A stretch of 59,778 nt of DNA from Spirochaetales bacterium (lineage in GTDB: Bacteria; Spirochaetota; Spirochaetia; JC444; Marispirochaetaceae), in assembly GCA_016935695.1 (NCBI GenBank), contig JAFGQL010000100.1, positions 1 to 59,778 on the forward strand, written 5' to 3'. Below the pieces are notes generated by a model. It worked only from the letters and a program-made list of their open reading frames with translations, searched no databases and was not told the origin of the DNA. Each line of letters begins with the position of its first letter. Within the stretch, counting starts at the first letter, position 1. The translations under genes were made by a program, and so were the position numbers. Shown piece by piece: positions 32,534-42,002 of this stretch.

Positions 32534-33428
32534 ATACAAGTCCATGGGGCTTTCGCATAAGAAAAACATGGTGGGCTATGCCTTTATCAGCCCGTTCCTT
32601 TTGGGATTCTTCCTCTTTTTCCTGCGTCCCCTTATTCAGTCCATAATTTTCAGTTTCAATGATCTGACGGTAACCCCCGAAGGTCTGCAGTATGAATTCA
32701 TAGGGTGGGAGCATTACAGTTATTCGTTTTTGGTCGACCCTGAATTCCGGCAGATACTAATACAGTCGATTGTGGACATGCTCACGAATGTGCCAATCAT
32801 CATCATATTCAGTTTTTTCGCCGCGACCCTCTTGAATCAGAGTTTTAAAGGACGGTTCCTGGCCCGGGCGATATTCTTCCTGCCGGTTATTCTGGCCTCG
32901 GGAATTATCGGCCAGATCGAGCAGAATGACGCCATACTACAGATGATGAAGAATCCCGCCGACGATGCGGCGAATCTGGGTCTGATGACCTTTGATATAG
33001 AGGACCTCCTCCGAAACTCCCGGGTACCGCCCCAGTTCGCCGAGTACGTGATCCTTGCCATAGACCGCATTTATCAGGTTATCAACGATTCGGGAGTGCA
33101 GATCCTCATCTTTCTTGCCGGTTTGCAGTCCATTCCCTCTTCTCTGTTTGAAGCGGCTAAAGTGGAAGGCGCTACCGCGTGGGAAGGTTTCTGGAAAATA
33201 ACCTTCCCCATGGTCAGCCCGTTGATTTTGGTCAACATGATTTACAGTATCATCGATTCATTCACCAAATCGGACAACGAGCTGATGGAGTTCATCCATA
33301 ACAAAGCCTTTGTTCTTGCCAACTTCGGGTATGCTTCCGCTCTTTCATGGATATACATGGGAGTGATTGTGGGCATGCTCATCGTCATAGGTTTATTCTA
33401 CCGAAAGAGGGTTTTCTACCATGAGTGA
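32523..33428 (+). CDS. ABC sugar permease, MalF type (pair B)
   Basis: This is a 301-residue permease with MVGYAFISPFLLGFFLFFL at the N-terminus and the EAA loop EAAKVEGATAWEGFWKITFPMVSPL. The start is probably the TTG at 32523, inside the end of the DUF5696 gene, because GGGGAGG lies nine bases upstream; an ATG at 32544 has no ribosome-binding site. A hydrophilic insert near residues 135-190 (IEQNDAILQMMKNPADDAANLG) is somewhat longer than usual. It is the first half of the second channel. Confidence 0.88.
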   Translation: MFAKYKSMGLSHKKNMVGYAFISPFLLGFFLFFLRPLIQSIIFSFNDLTVTPEGLQYEFIGWEHYSYSFLVDPEFRQILIQSIVDMLTNVPIIIIFSFFAATLLNQSFKGRFLARAIFFLPVILASGIIGQIEQNDAILQMMKNPADDAANLGLMTFDIEDLLRNSRVPPQFAEYVILAIDRIYQVINDSGVQILIFLAGLQSIPSSLFEAAKVEGATAWEGFWKITFPMVSPLILVNMIYSIIDSFTKSDNELMEFIHNKAFVLANFGYASALSWIYMGVIVGMLIVIGLFYRKRVFYHE

Positions 33429-34386
33429 TATTAAAACACGTCTCCACCATATGTTCCGTTGGCACCGAATTAATGCGTTTTTCTGGAATTTCATGCGCTC
33501 GGTCCTGGTCATCGGAATCTGTTTCCTTATTTTGTACCCGCTGTTCATAAAGACAACTACCGCTTTTATGGAAGAGCGGGATATGTACGATGTGACTGTC
33601 ACGAATATCCCGAAGCATCTGACTTTGTCGAATTTCCGTCTTGCCTTCATGCTGATGGATTACGGACGCGCATTCCTGAACAGTGTTCTTTTATCGACAA
33701 TGGTCAGCGTGCTGCAGCTTGCTTCCTGTACACTGACAGCCTACGGTTTTGCGCGGTATAAGTTTCCCGGCAGGGATCTGATGTTCGGTCTGGTAATTCT
33801 GGTCCTGATAGTGCCTCCCCAGACCATAAGTATTCCCATGTTCATGAGTTTCCGGTATTTCAATCCCCTGGGATTTTTAAGTACAGGGTTCCGTGGTATA
33901 AATCTGCTTGATTCTCTCTGGCCCTATGCGTTCATAGCCGCCACGGCGATGGGTTTAAAGAACGGGTTATATATTTACATTATTCGCCAGGTGTTCCGGG
34001 GAATGCCCAAATCACTGGAGGAATCCGCTTTTGTAGACGGTGCGGGGCACTTTAAAATTTTTTACAAGATAATGCTTCCGGGGGCCATCCCCATCATGAC
34101 GACCACCTTCCTCTTTTCCTTTGTGTGGCAATGGACTGACGGGTTTTATGCGGGTGTGCTTTTAAAGTCCCTGGTTATCCTGCCTAAATCCCTGGGAAGT
34201 CTCTCCCGTGCCCTTGGTATGTGGCTCGGCCGGGAGCTGGGTACACAGATGGTAATATCTCCGGCCCTTACCAGCCAGGTGAACAATGCCGGTACCCTTA
34301 TTATGGTGCTGCCCCTGTTGGTGATTTACCTGTTTGCCCAGAAAAGCTTTGTAGAAAGTATCGACCGGTCGGGAATTGTCGGGTAG
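33421..34386 (+). CDS. ABC sugar permease, MalG type (pair B)
   Basis: The 321-residue permease has six hydrophobic helices, NGLYIYIIRQVFRGMPKSLEESAFVDG and the EAA loop ending in FKIFYKIMLPGAIPI. It overlaps its partner by eight bases. It is the last gene of the operon and is followed by a hairpin at 34430-34468. The operon therefore encodes two complete channels and two binding proteins. Confidence 0.9.
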   Translation: MSDIKTRLHHMFRWHRINAFFWNFMRSVLVIGICFLILYPLFIKTTTAFMEERDMYDVTVTNIPKHLTLSNFRLAFMLMDYGRAFLNSVLLSTMVSVLQLASCTLTAYGFARYKFPGRDLMFGLVILVLIVPPQTISIPMFMSFRYFNPLGFLSTGFRGINLLDSLWPYAFIAATAMGLKNGLYIYIIRQVFRGMPKSLEESAFVDGAGHFKIFYKIMLPGAIPIMTTTFLFSFVWQWTDGFYAGVLLKSLVILPKSLGSLSRALGMWLGRELGTQMVISPALTSQVNNAGTLIMVLPLLVIYLFAQKSFVESIDRSGIVG

Positions 34387-34429
34387 CTCATACGGGAGCG
34401 GGCCTGGGATATTTTAATAACCTATTATA

Positions 34430-34471
34430 CTGCCGCGTGTTCCTTGTCTTATGTAGGGAACGCGGCAGTTT
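34430..34471 (+). terminator. Hairpin at the end of the transport operon
   Basis: CTGCCGCGT (34430-34438) pairs with ACGCGGCAG (34460-34468). The stem is extended by TTCC/GGGA with one bulged base and followed by TTT. The T-run is short, so efficiency is uncertain. It also lies beyond the stop of the gene on the opposite strand (34513) and could serve both. Confidence 0.6.
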
Positions 34472-34512
34472 GGCATTAAGGCGTGTACACAAGCTTTAAT
34501 TCGCCATAGCGC

Positions 34513-35481
34513 TTAATTAATCTCTTCTTCTATTTCTTGAATTATCTTTACATTGTTTTTCTCATTTTCAGAGAAGAGAGAGATAGAAAAACTCTCATTC
34601 GGTTCATACCATCTTTGGTTTTTAAAAAAAACCTGTAAGTCGTTCGCTTTAAACTGGTAGCCGTGGTACGCATATATCATATTACGCATTATCCGTAATT
34701 GCTCTGCAGATAAAAACCGGAACCAGGCTCTATCCAATGTCTTGCTTTTTAAAAGGAAATTCCTGTCGGATGTCAATCGGGGTCTTGTTTTGGGTTCATC
34801 TGTTATACCGATAATGATTTCGTCTTTTAATGCCGGTTCATAATCCGCCTTTTGAATCTGGTATTTGTTGGATGATAAAGTCTTGTACGTGTAATTGGTG
34901 CTCCCCGCGATCTCAACCATGTGAATCCAGTTTGAGGTGTTGTTCGTGATATTTATTTCCAGTTTTTTTATGGGCCCCTGCCAGGTGCTCCCGGTTCCCA
35001 ACAAATACTGTGCGGACTGGTAGGTGCCGTATTGACCGTAAACCGCTTCATACGTTATCTGGATTTCCGTTATTTTGTTTTCGCGAAAAGTAATGTCTTT
35101 TACATACCAGCCGTTTATAACAAACTGTGCGTCCAATTTTTCTTCTGCCGAAACAAAAGAATGATCGATTGTCCTGCCGTTACCGTATTTGATTTGAAAA
35201 TTACGTATTTCGGCACTGGATCCGACACCTTCATTTGTCTGGTATTGAGGAAAGGCTGTTGTTATTGTTTCAGACGGCCCGTTGTTTAGAAAACCATACG
35301 TCACTGTAATGCTATATGTATTTTCATTTAGCTCAATATCAAGTACTTCTGATACTATCTCGATGTTCTTATTTTCATCCCTTATTCGAATGTGCCCGCC
35401 GGCCGTTTCAACAAAGGCATCATTCGCTGCTAATAGGGCAGCGGAGAAGATCAGCCAATAGATAAAAAAACTTCTTTTCAT
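34513..35481 (-). CDS. Secreted DUF4424-like/YARHG-domain protein
   Basis: This is a 322-residue protein with a signal peptide (FFIYWLIFSAALLAAND). The N-terminal part resembles DUF4424 (FVETAGGHIRIRDENKNIEIVSE, then VTYGFLNNGPSETITTAFPQY). The last 80 residues are a YARHG domain (RIMRNMIYAYHGYQFKANDLQVFFKNQRWYEP), an extracellular module of unknown role. The start at 35481 follows GGAGG; the frame is open further upstream without homology. Base composition differs from the neighbours: I count 22 G/C per 60 bases in both 34561-34620 and 34621-34680 (37%), against well over 50% nearby. It may be acquired DNA. Confidence 0.75.
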   Translation of the reverse strand: MKRSFFIYWLIFSAALLAANDAFVETAGGHIRIRDENKNIEIVSEVLDIELNENTYSITVTYGFLNNGPSETITTAFPQYQTNEGVGSSAEIRNFQIKYGNGRTIDHSFVSAEEKLDAQFVINGWYVKDITFRENKITEIQITYEAVYGQYGTYQSAQYLLGTGSTWQGPIKKLEINITNNTSNWIHMVEIAGSTNYTYKTLSSNKYQIQKADYEPALKDEIIIGITDEPKTRPRLTSDRNFLLKSKTLDRAWFRFLSAEQLRIMRNMIYAYHGYQFKANDLQVFFKNQRWYEPNESFSISLFSENEKNNVKIIQEIEEEIN

Positions 35482-35537
35482 ATTACTTACCTCCATCATA
35501 TGAATATCTATTTTAAAAATGAACAACAGTTTTAGTC

Positions 35538-36794
35538 TTATGGTATTTCGCCTGTGTACGGCGGCGCTTCTTTTGGTACCCGGAATAACAGGCTGATAAT
35601 ACCAAGGATGCCGAATACAACTGCCATTCCCCATCCAAGACCGAGTATGTCGATTGCTGCTCCAAGAAACATGGCTATCGCGGCGGTTACTATGGATGAA
35701 GCCTGTGATACTGCCGATAAGGTGGTGGCAATGGCTTTTGGGTTAAGAGTGTCAGTAATATAGGCGACTCCTGCCGGCTTACGGAGATTTTCCAGTAAAA
35801 AGATACCGATGTACAGCAGCACCGCCAGAGGTACCAGGTCAAAGCGGTACAAGATTCCCGCGGCTGTCCCGGCCACCGCCCCGAGAATGAGGGTCCCGTT
35901 CAACAGCGCTGCAACAGAACGGGTCCGGGCCACCACTATATGGGCGCTGCGGGATGCGAAAGCGGTGAGGAGATACAGAACAAAATAAATGATCCCTACA
36001 GCCACGGAGCTGCGTTGTTCAATGGAATAGGCAGCCAGAAACGGAAGGCCTAAGGCCATTGATTTCAGGATAGGCTGGATGAAGTCCTTCCCTGCTTTGT
36101 AGAACCCCGAGTGGATGGATTGGTTTCCAATGATGATGAACGTCTTTTTCGTGGAGAATATATAGGCTGTTTCCTTGACAACCGCCCGGAAAATTTCTGA
36201 CATTTTTTTACCTTTGGAAGTACCTGTCCCGTTCAGGCTGTCGGGGTACGACATGATAAGAAAGAAATCGAGGATATAGGGTACGATGGAAAAAAGAAAT
36301 ATGGAGGAGTAGGAATCCTGCCAGAAAACAATGACACCGGCTCCAAGGGCCGATACTGCGGCCCCGGTCTGAGACCAGGACCGGGTGTAGCCGTAATAGG
36401 CGGTTTTCTGGTCATCCATACTGTTTTGATGAAGATATTCGAAAATCATCGCCTTATGGGTACCGGTTCGGCAGGCTTCGCCGAAAGAAAACAATACCAT
36501 GGCCCCGAACAGGGCCGCCAGGTTTGAAGCGAAGTAAAATATTACGAAGGACGCTATGTAACCTATTAATGAGAGCATCAGGGTTCTTTTGTGGCCGATA
36601 CCGTCGGCAAAAATGCCTGTGGGTATTTCCAGGACATTTATGACGATTTCCCGGAATCCGTATAAAAGTCCTATCTGGGTAAATGAAAGGCCCTTTTCCA
36701 GAAGGTACAGGACCATAAATGGCTCGAAAAATCTTAAGTTCTTCAGGAAGCCGTACAGACTGAATTTGTAAAGCTGGGTGTTCTTGAGAATCAT
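35538..36794 (-). CDS. MFS transporter
   Basis: The 418-residue protein has 12 predicted helices of the major facilitator superfamily. The conserved loop 2-3 motif lies near residue 55 (LEIPTGIFADGIGHKRTLMLS), and there is a central cytosolic loop near 195-215. An N-terminal FFEPFMVLYLLEKGLSFTQIGLLYGFREI is common in a group of uncharacterised bacterial MFS proteins. The substrate is unknown. I use the ATG at 36794 with GATGGA six bases upstream; ATGs at 36800 and 36839 are in frame. It is divergent from the YgiQ gene. Confidence 0.82.
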   Translation of the reverse strand: MILKNTQLYKFSLYGFLKNLRFFEPFMVLYLLEKGLSFTQIGLLYGFREIVINVLEIPTGIFADGIGHKRTLMLSLIGYIASFVIFYFASNLAALFGAMVLFSFGEACRTGTHKAMIFEYLHQNSMDDQKTAYYGYTRSWSQTGAAVSALGAGVIVFWQDSYSSIFLFSIVPYILDFFLIMSYPDSLNGTGTSKGKKMSEIFRAVVKETAYIFSTKKTFIIIGNQSIHSGFYKAGKDFIQPILKSMALGLPFLAAYSIEQRSSVAVGIIYFVLYLLTAFASRSAHIVVARTRSVAALLNGTLILGAVAGTAAGILYRFDLVPLAVLLYIGIFLLENLRKPAGVAYITDTLNPKAIATTLSAVSQASSIVTAAIAMFLGAAIDILGLGWGMAVVFGILGIISLLFRVPKEAPPYTGEIP

Positions 36795-36896
36795 ATTCAT
36801 TCCATCATACCGGGCTGTGTCTGTCTGGACAAGCGGCATGTGCACGGTGCGGTGGTCTGTCTTTTTTTTTTGAATGGAGATACAATACGCCACTTT

Positions 36897-38819
36897 ATGA
36901 CAAGCGATTCAAAACCAGATAACAACGGGCAGTTTCTGCCCATGAGCAAGAAAGAAACCGAGGGCCTGGGGTGGGAGCGCCCGGATTTTGTGCTGGTGAC
37001 CGGCGATGCCTATGTGGATCATCATTCATTCGGCGCTGCCGTGATCGGACGGGTCCTGGAAGCCGACGGATTCAAGGTTGCTGTCCTGTCACAGCCCGAC
37101 TGGCGTAAACCGGAATCGTTCACCGAATTTGGCAGGCCGCGGCTTGGGTTCCTTGTCACCTCAGGCAATCTGGACTCCATGGTGTGCCATTATACCGCGG
37201 CAAGAAAGCCGCGGAGCGATGACGCGTACACCCCGGGAGGCATCGCGGGAAAGCGGCCGGACCGTGCTGTGGTGGTCTACGCGAATGCGATCAGGCAAGC
37301 CTATAAAAAGATGCCGATTGTTCTTGGAGGAGTTGAAGCATCCTTACGGCGGCTGTGCCATTACGATTACTGGTCGGATACCCTCAAACGGTCCATTATT
37401 CTGGACGCCAAGGCAGATCTGCTGGTGTACGGGATGGGCGAGGTTGCGATCAGGGATATAGCACGGAGGATGGATCAGGGTGAACATCCAAGGGACATGA
37501 AGGATATCCGCGGTACCGTGTATAGTGCCCCAGCAGGAGAACTTCCCCCGCAGGCACTGGTATTGCCTTCCCATGAGGAGTTGAAAACACGTCCGGAGGC
37601 ATTCGCGCAAAGCCATATGCTGCAATTCAAGAACTCCGATCCGTATACGGCGCAACCTCTCGCGGAAGTGTACGGTACACGGGCCGTGGTGCAGAATCCT
37701 CCCGCTTATCCCCTTGACGGTGCCGACCTTGACCGGGTGTATGAACTGCCTTTCATGCGGGCTCCCCATCCGTCATATACGGAGCCGGTCCCTGCTCTTG
37801 AGGAGATCCGCTTCAGTCTGGTAAGTTCCCGCGGGTGTTTCGGCGCCTGCAGTTTCTGCGCGCTCACCTTTCATCAGGGGCGGATTGTCACTGCCCGTAC
37901 TCCGCAGTCGCTGGAAAAAGAGGCACGTGCCATGACTGACGACCACGGTTTCAAAGGGTATATCCACGATGTAGGCGGGCCAACGGCGAATTTCCGCATT
38001 CCGGCCTGTGAAAAAATGGCAAAAAAAGGCGCGTGTACAGACAGAAACTGTATGTTTCCGTCGCCCTGCCCCAACCTGAAAGCGGACCACCGGGATTACG
38101 TGCATCTTCTCCGCCGTCTCCGTTCAATTGACGGGGTCAAAAAAGTCTTTATCCGTTCCGGTATCCGCTTCGATTATCTGATGGAAGATCCTGATGATAC
38201 GTTTTTTCGGGAATTATGCGAATTTCATATAAGCGGACAACTGAAAGTGGCGCCGGAGCATGTGTCATCCCGGGTCCTGGAGAAGATGGGGAAACCGCCT
38301 GTGAAGGTGTACGAAGCCTTTGCCCGAAAATTCGAACACATCAATGCCGAGCTTGGAAAGAAGCAGTTCCTTGTACCCTATCTGATTTCATCACATCCCG
38401 GTTCCGACCTGGACGCCGCTATAGACATGGCCCTGTATCTTAAAAAAGCAGGTATCCGTCCCCAGCAGGTCCAGGATTTTTATCCTACACCGGGGACCCT
38501 GTCAACATGTATGTATTATACAGGTCTGGATCCCCGCACGATGAAACCGGTCCATGTCCCGAAGGGCGGACGTGAAAAGCGAATGCAGCGGGCTCTTTTA
38601 CAGTACGGCCGGCCGGAAAACTATGCCATTGTCAGGGACGCTCTCGTTAAGGCTGGCAGGACCGGCCTCATTGGTTCCGGTTCCGGCTGTCTGATTCCTT
38701 CATATCCGGGAAGGTCTGCCGGCGGCCCTAATCACCAGATGTCCGGCAGCGGCGGAACCGGCCGGAAAAAGACAAAAAAGAGCACTCCCAGGGGCGGGAG
38801 TGGAAACCGAGGACTTTAA
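36897..38819 (+). CDS. YgiQ-family radical SAM protein
   Basis: This is a 640-residue protein of the YgiQ family. The N-terminus matches E. coli YgiQ (QFLPMSKKETEGLGWERPDFVLVTGDAYVDHHSFG), followed by a cobalamin-binding-like region and the radical SAM cluster SRGCFGACSFCALTFHQGR. Additional conserved cysteines occur in KKGACTDRNCMFPSPCPNL. The C-terminus has the family helix PQQVQDFYPTPGTLSTCMYYTG and a basic tail. Function of the family is unresolved. The ATG at 36897 keeps the YgiQ N-terminus complete; no ribosome-binding site is seen, but TACAAT lies ten bases upstream. Confidence 0.9.
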   Translation: MTSDSKPDNNGQFLPMSKKETEGLGWERPDFVLVTGDAYVDHHSFGAAVIGRVLEADGFKVAVLSQPDWRKPESFTEFGRPRLGFLVTSGNLDSMVCHYTAARKPRSDDAYTPGGIAGKRPDRAVVVYANAIRQAYKKMPIVLGGVEASLRRLCHYDYWSDTLKRSIILDAKADLLVYGMGEVAIRDIARRMDQGEHPRDMKDIRGTVYSAPAGELPPQALVLPSHEELKTRPEAFAQSHMLQFKNSDPYTAQPLAEVYGTRAVVQNPPAYPLDGADLDRVYELPFMRAPHPSYTEPVPALEEIRFSLVSSRGCFGACSFCALTFHQGRIVTARTPQSLEKEARAMTDDHGFKGYIHDVGGPTANFRIPACEKMAKKGACTDRNCMFPSPCPNLKADHRDYVHLLRRLRSIDGVKKVFIRSGIRFDYLMEDPDDTFFRELCEFHISGQLKVAPEHVSSRVLEKMGKPPVKVYEAFARKFEHINAELGKKQFLVPYLISSHPGSDLDAAIDMALYLKKAGIRPQQVQDFYPTPGTLSTCMYYTGLDPRTMKPVHVPKGGREKRMQRALLQYGRPENYAIVRDALVKAGRTGLIGSGSGCLIPSYPGRSAGGPNHQMSGSGGTGRKKTKKSTPRGGSGNRGL

Positions 38820-38923
38820 AAAGCCCTCACCGGGATGACCTTGTCAGCCGATAATGGGACAAAGTACCCAGGTTTGTGTTGAGTGTACAGCTGTTAGTGT
38901 TTCCTTGAAGCCTGGATGTCTGG

Positions 38924-38929
38924 TATAAT
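38924..38929 (+). promoter_or_regulatory. Extended -10 promoter of the GGDEF/EAL gene
   Basis: TGGTATAAT has a TGn element and a perfect -10 (38924-38929), 21 bases before the ATG at 38951. An AGGA ribosome site precedes that ATG. Confidence 0.55.
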
Positions 38930-38950
38930 CCCTTTGTCGATTAGGATGCC

Positions 38951-41041
38951 ATGAACAATCACACTCCAAAACCTGATTCGCCTCGATCATGTCCGGTAAG
39001 CTATAAAGACATCTTTCATTCCATAAAAAACGCGGTTTTTCTTATGGATGCTGACTGGCATATTTTCCAGATCAACGCCTATGCGGAAAAACTTACAGGC
39101 TATTCAGTCGCAGCATTGAAGAAAATGGGCAGTATCCTGAAACTTGTACACAAGGATGATGTTGATACCATACGGGCTTATCATAAACGCCGTCTTGCCG
39201 GCGATAATGATGTACCGGATGACTACACCTGCAGAATCGTCGATAAAAGCGGTGGAATAAAATGGGTTGCTGTCCGTGTAGGCATACTGCCAGATCCCCG
39301 GTACAAGACTGTCACCATTCTGGATACTACCAGGGAATTTAAAAACCTGGAGCTTCTTCATAACAGAGAACACAAATTCAGGGTCATGATCGAGCACAGT
39401 CACGAGCTTATACTGAACGTGGACCGCGACGGAATAATCCGGTTCGCCGGTGCATCGGCTTTTCAGATAGTCGGGTACAATGCGCCTGAGCTGGTTGAAA
39501 GCAGCTTTGTGTCGTACCTGCATCCCGATGACAAAAAGCGGATAGAAGCAGCTCTGGACATACAGCAGTTTTCCGCAGAAAAGGACGATCAGGGTATTTG
39601 CGCTGCGGAGTTCCGGTTTCGGCATAAGGATGGATCCTGGGTGTGGATAGAAGCGGTCTGTAATAATCTTCTGCATAACGAACATATCCGAAGTTTTGTC
39701 ATTACCGGCAGGGATATTTCCGGCCAGCGTGTTGCCGAAGAAAAAGCCCTGTATTATGAGCACCACGACGGTTTGACGGGGCTTCCGAACCGGGGCATGT
39801 TCATTGACCGGCTGGGGCTTGAAATACAGCAGGCCCGGCGCAGAAACCGTCTGTTCTGTGTGATGTGCCTGGGGATTGACCGGCTCAAGGAAGTGAATGA
39901 GGTATACGGGGCAAAGACAGGAGACCGGATCCTGTCCAGGGTTGCGGTACGCTTGAGCGATACGTTCCGCGGGGATGACTATGTTTCCCGGCTTTCCGGG
40001 GACAAATTCATTGTTCTGTTAAGTGACATCCACAATGCTGACGGGGCTAACCACATCCTTAAAAAGACCCGCAGGATTTTCCGTGATGATCTGGAAATAA
40101 ACGGAGAGCAGATCCGGGTTACGGCAAGTATCGGCGTCGTGTTTTATCCAAACGACGGTGTCACCGATGAACAGCTTATTTCCAACGCGGAAACCGCAAT
40201 GACCATGGCTAAAACAAACGGCCGCAACACTTGTCAGTATTACGATGCCGAGCTGCACGGAAAAATGATGAGCAGTCTTAAACTCGAAAGGGATCTCACC
40301 GAGGCTTTACGCAACGGCGAGCTTGTGGATTATTATCAGCCCAAAGTAGACGGCGTGGGAAACATCATCGGCGCTGAATGTCTTATACGCTGGAAATCAC
40401 GGGAACGGGGCCTTGTGCTGCCGCAGGACTTCATTTCCATTGCCGAACGTAACGGTGCGATTGTCGATATCGGCTATTACATGCTTTCCAAAGCCTGCCG
40501 CCGGGCGAAACTGTGGCAGGAGCAGGGTCTTTTACCCATACAGATTTCGGTGAACCTGTCTCCTTTTCAGTTTAAGCAGCGGGACCTCGTGTACCGTATC
40601 AAGGCAATTCTTGATGATGTCCGCCTGGATGCCCGCTGGCTGGAACTGGAGATAACGGAAACCGGTATCATGGCCGACGAGGAAGATTCCATTCTGAAGC
40701 TGAAGGAATTGTACGCTCTGGGTGTAAGTGTATCGATTGATGATTTCGGTACCGGCTATTCGTCACTGAATAAACTGAAAGATTTTCCTCTTACCACCCT
40801 CAAGATAGACAAGTCATTTCTTCAGAATATAGATGCAAAGAGCCGTTCTTCCACCATTACTACGGCTATAATCGGTCTCGCCCACGATCTTGACTTCAAG
40901 GTGGTCGCCGAAGGCGTTGAAACCCACGATCAGCTGAGTTTTCTTCGTCACAACAAATGCGATTTCTTTCAGGGGTATCTTTTTGACAAGCCCCTCCCGG
41001 CAAGTGAACTGGAGAAACGTCTTGGGCGGATCATACTCTAA
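38951..41041 (+). CDS. PAS-PAS-GGDEF-EAL cyclic-di-GMP protein, probably a phosphodiesterase
   Basis: The 696-residue cytoplasmic protein has two PAS domains (about 18-130 and 140-265, the second with WVWIEAVCNNLLHN). A GGDEF domain follows (about 275-430), in which the signature reads SGDKF at 349-353 instead of GGDEF, so cyclase activity is doubtful. The EAL domain (about 445-690) begins ECL at 476-478 and keeps the catalytic set: SVNLSP, LEITETG, IDDFGTGYSS, LKIDKSF, VAEGVET and FFQGYLF. It therefore likely hydrolyses c-di-GMP, with the GGDEF part acting as a GTP-sensing module. It stands alone. Confidence 0.9.
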   Translation: MNNHTPKPDSPRSCPVSYKDIFHSIKNAVFLMDADWHIFQINAYAEKLTGYSVAALKKMGSILKLVHKDDVDTIRAYHKRRLAGDNDVPDDYTCRIVDKSGGIKWVAVRVGILPDPRYKTVTILDTTREFKNLELLHNREHKFRVMIEHSHELILNVDRDGIIRFAGASAFQIVGYNAPELVESSFVSYLHPDDKKRIEAALDIQQFSAEKDDQGICAAEFRFRHKDGSWVWIEAVCNNLLHNEHIRSFVITGRDISGQRVAEEKALYYEHHDGLTGLPNRGMFIDRLGLEIQQARRRNRLFCVMCLGIDRLKEVNEVYGAKTGDRILSRVAVRLSDTFRGDDYVSRLSGDKFIVLLSDIHNADGANHILKKTRRIFRDDLEINGEQIRVTASIGVVFYPNDGVTDEQLISNAETAMTMAKTNGRNTCQYYDAELHGKMMSSLKLERDLTEALRNGELVDYYQPKVDGVGNIIGAECLIRWKSRERGLVLPQDFISIAERNGAIVDIGYYMLSKACRRAKLWQEQGLLPIQISVNLSPFQFKQRDLVYRIKAILDDVRLDARWLELEITETGIMADEEDSILKLKELYALGVSVSIDDFGTGYSSLNKLKDFPLTTLKIDKSFLQNIDAKSRSSTITTAIIGLAHDLDFKVVAEGVETHDQLSFLRHNKCDFFQGYLFDKPLPASELEKRLGRIIL

Positions 41042-41060
41042 GGGACGGAATCCGGCCTTT

Positions 41061-41924
41061 TCATGTGTGTAACTGATTGCTGAAAAGTTCCTCCAGAAGA
41101 AGCCCCACTCCCCCTTTGTTATGATGCTGAGCGGTCAGATCTGCGGCGGCTTTCAGTTCAGGTATTGCGTTATCCATGGCGACAGAAAGCCCCGCGGTTT
41201 GCAGAAGTTCCAGATCGTTCAGATTGTCGCCGAAGGCGATACACTCATCAGGACGTATTCCCAGAAATGTGCAGACCTTAACGAGGCCAGAGCCCTTGTT
41301 TATTCCATGAGCCATGACCTCGAAGTTATCACTCCATGATGAGGTAATCGAAAGCCCGTGCTGACGAAACAGGGATGCTGCCTGATCCAGAATGCGGTGG
41401 TCCTCTGACATGACAATGAACTTCATAATGCCCTGATCCAGGGCTTTTAGGCTTTCGACGGGGTCGTCAGGAATATGGATAGGCAGAGCCCGGTCGGGGG
41501 GAAGGGTTTTATTCAGATTGTGATAATACAATGCGCCGTGGGCCAGGCGAGTGGCGATGAGGGAGTTTTCCAGGTAGACATGCCAGTATACTCCCTCCTG
41601 CTGCAAGTATGAGGCGGCTTCTATACAGAGCCCGGCCGGGATCTCGGCCTTGTGGATCAGCTGTGTTCCCGCGGTAATGTAGGCGCCGTTCATGGAAATG
41701 ATTGGCGCATCTGGATCGATCTGTTCGGCGAAATGCCGGGCACCGGGATAAATGCGGCCTGTTGCGATAACAAGAGGAATCTTGAGTGCCCGTATGCGCG
41801 CAAGGGCATGCAGGTTGTTCTCATGGATGCTGCCGTCGCTGTCCAGGAGGGTCCCGTCAAGGTCAAAAGCCAGAAGCCGGTAGGGTTTGTTTTTATATAG
41901 AAGGGCCGCCGTGGAGTCTGTCAT
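41061..41924 (-). CDS. Cof-type HAD hydrolase
   Basis: This 287-residue HAD phosphatase has motif I LLAFDLDGTLLDSD (nucleophile Asp), motif II VIATGR, and motif III/IV GINKGSGLVKVCTFLGIRPDECIAFGDNLNDLELL. The cap is of the Cof/IIB type. Such enzymes dephosphorylate sugar phosphates or other small metabolites; the substrate is unknown. The ATG at 41924 lacks a ribosome site, and a promoter -10 lies six bases upstream. It is convergent with the EAL gene, with 19 bases between stops. Confidence 0.9.
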   Translation of the reverse strand: MTDSTAALLYKNKPYRLLAFDLDGTLLDSDGSIHENNLHALARIRALKIPLVIATGRIYPGARHFAEQIDPDAPIISMNGAYITAGTQLIHKAEIPAGLCIEAASYLQQEGVYWHVYLENSLIATRLAHGALYYHNLNKTLPPDRALPIHIPDDPVESLKALDQGIMKFIVMSEDHRILDQAASLFRQHGLSITSSWSDNFEVMAHGINKGSGLVKVCTFLGIRPDECIAFGDNLNDLELLQTAGLSVAMDNAIPELKAAADLTAQHHNKGGVGLLLEELFSNQLHT

Positions 41925-41930
41925 GCCGAC

Positions 41931-41960
41931 TATAAAACCCTATTCTAAACGTTTTTGCAA
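41931..41960 (-). promoter_or_regulatory. Promoter of the HAD gene, leaderless
   Basis: On the minus strand, TTGCAA (41955-41960), 18 bases and TTTATA (41931-41936). The -10 ends six bases before the ATG, so the transcript probably begins at it. Confidence 0.5.
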
Positions 41961-42002
41961 CCGCGCATTCACCCAATCATCCCTAAGGTCTGGCGGCTAA
42001 TC

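Noticed and set aside
21696-34386. An ABC ATPase gene for the sugar permeases.
   Set aside because: No Walker A/LSGGQ protein is present in any frame of the window apart from RadA; a shared ATPase elsewhere is assumed.
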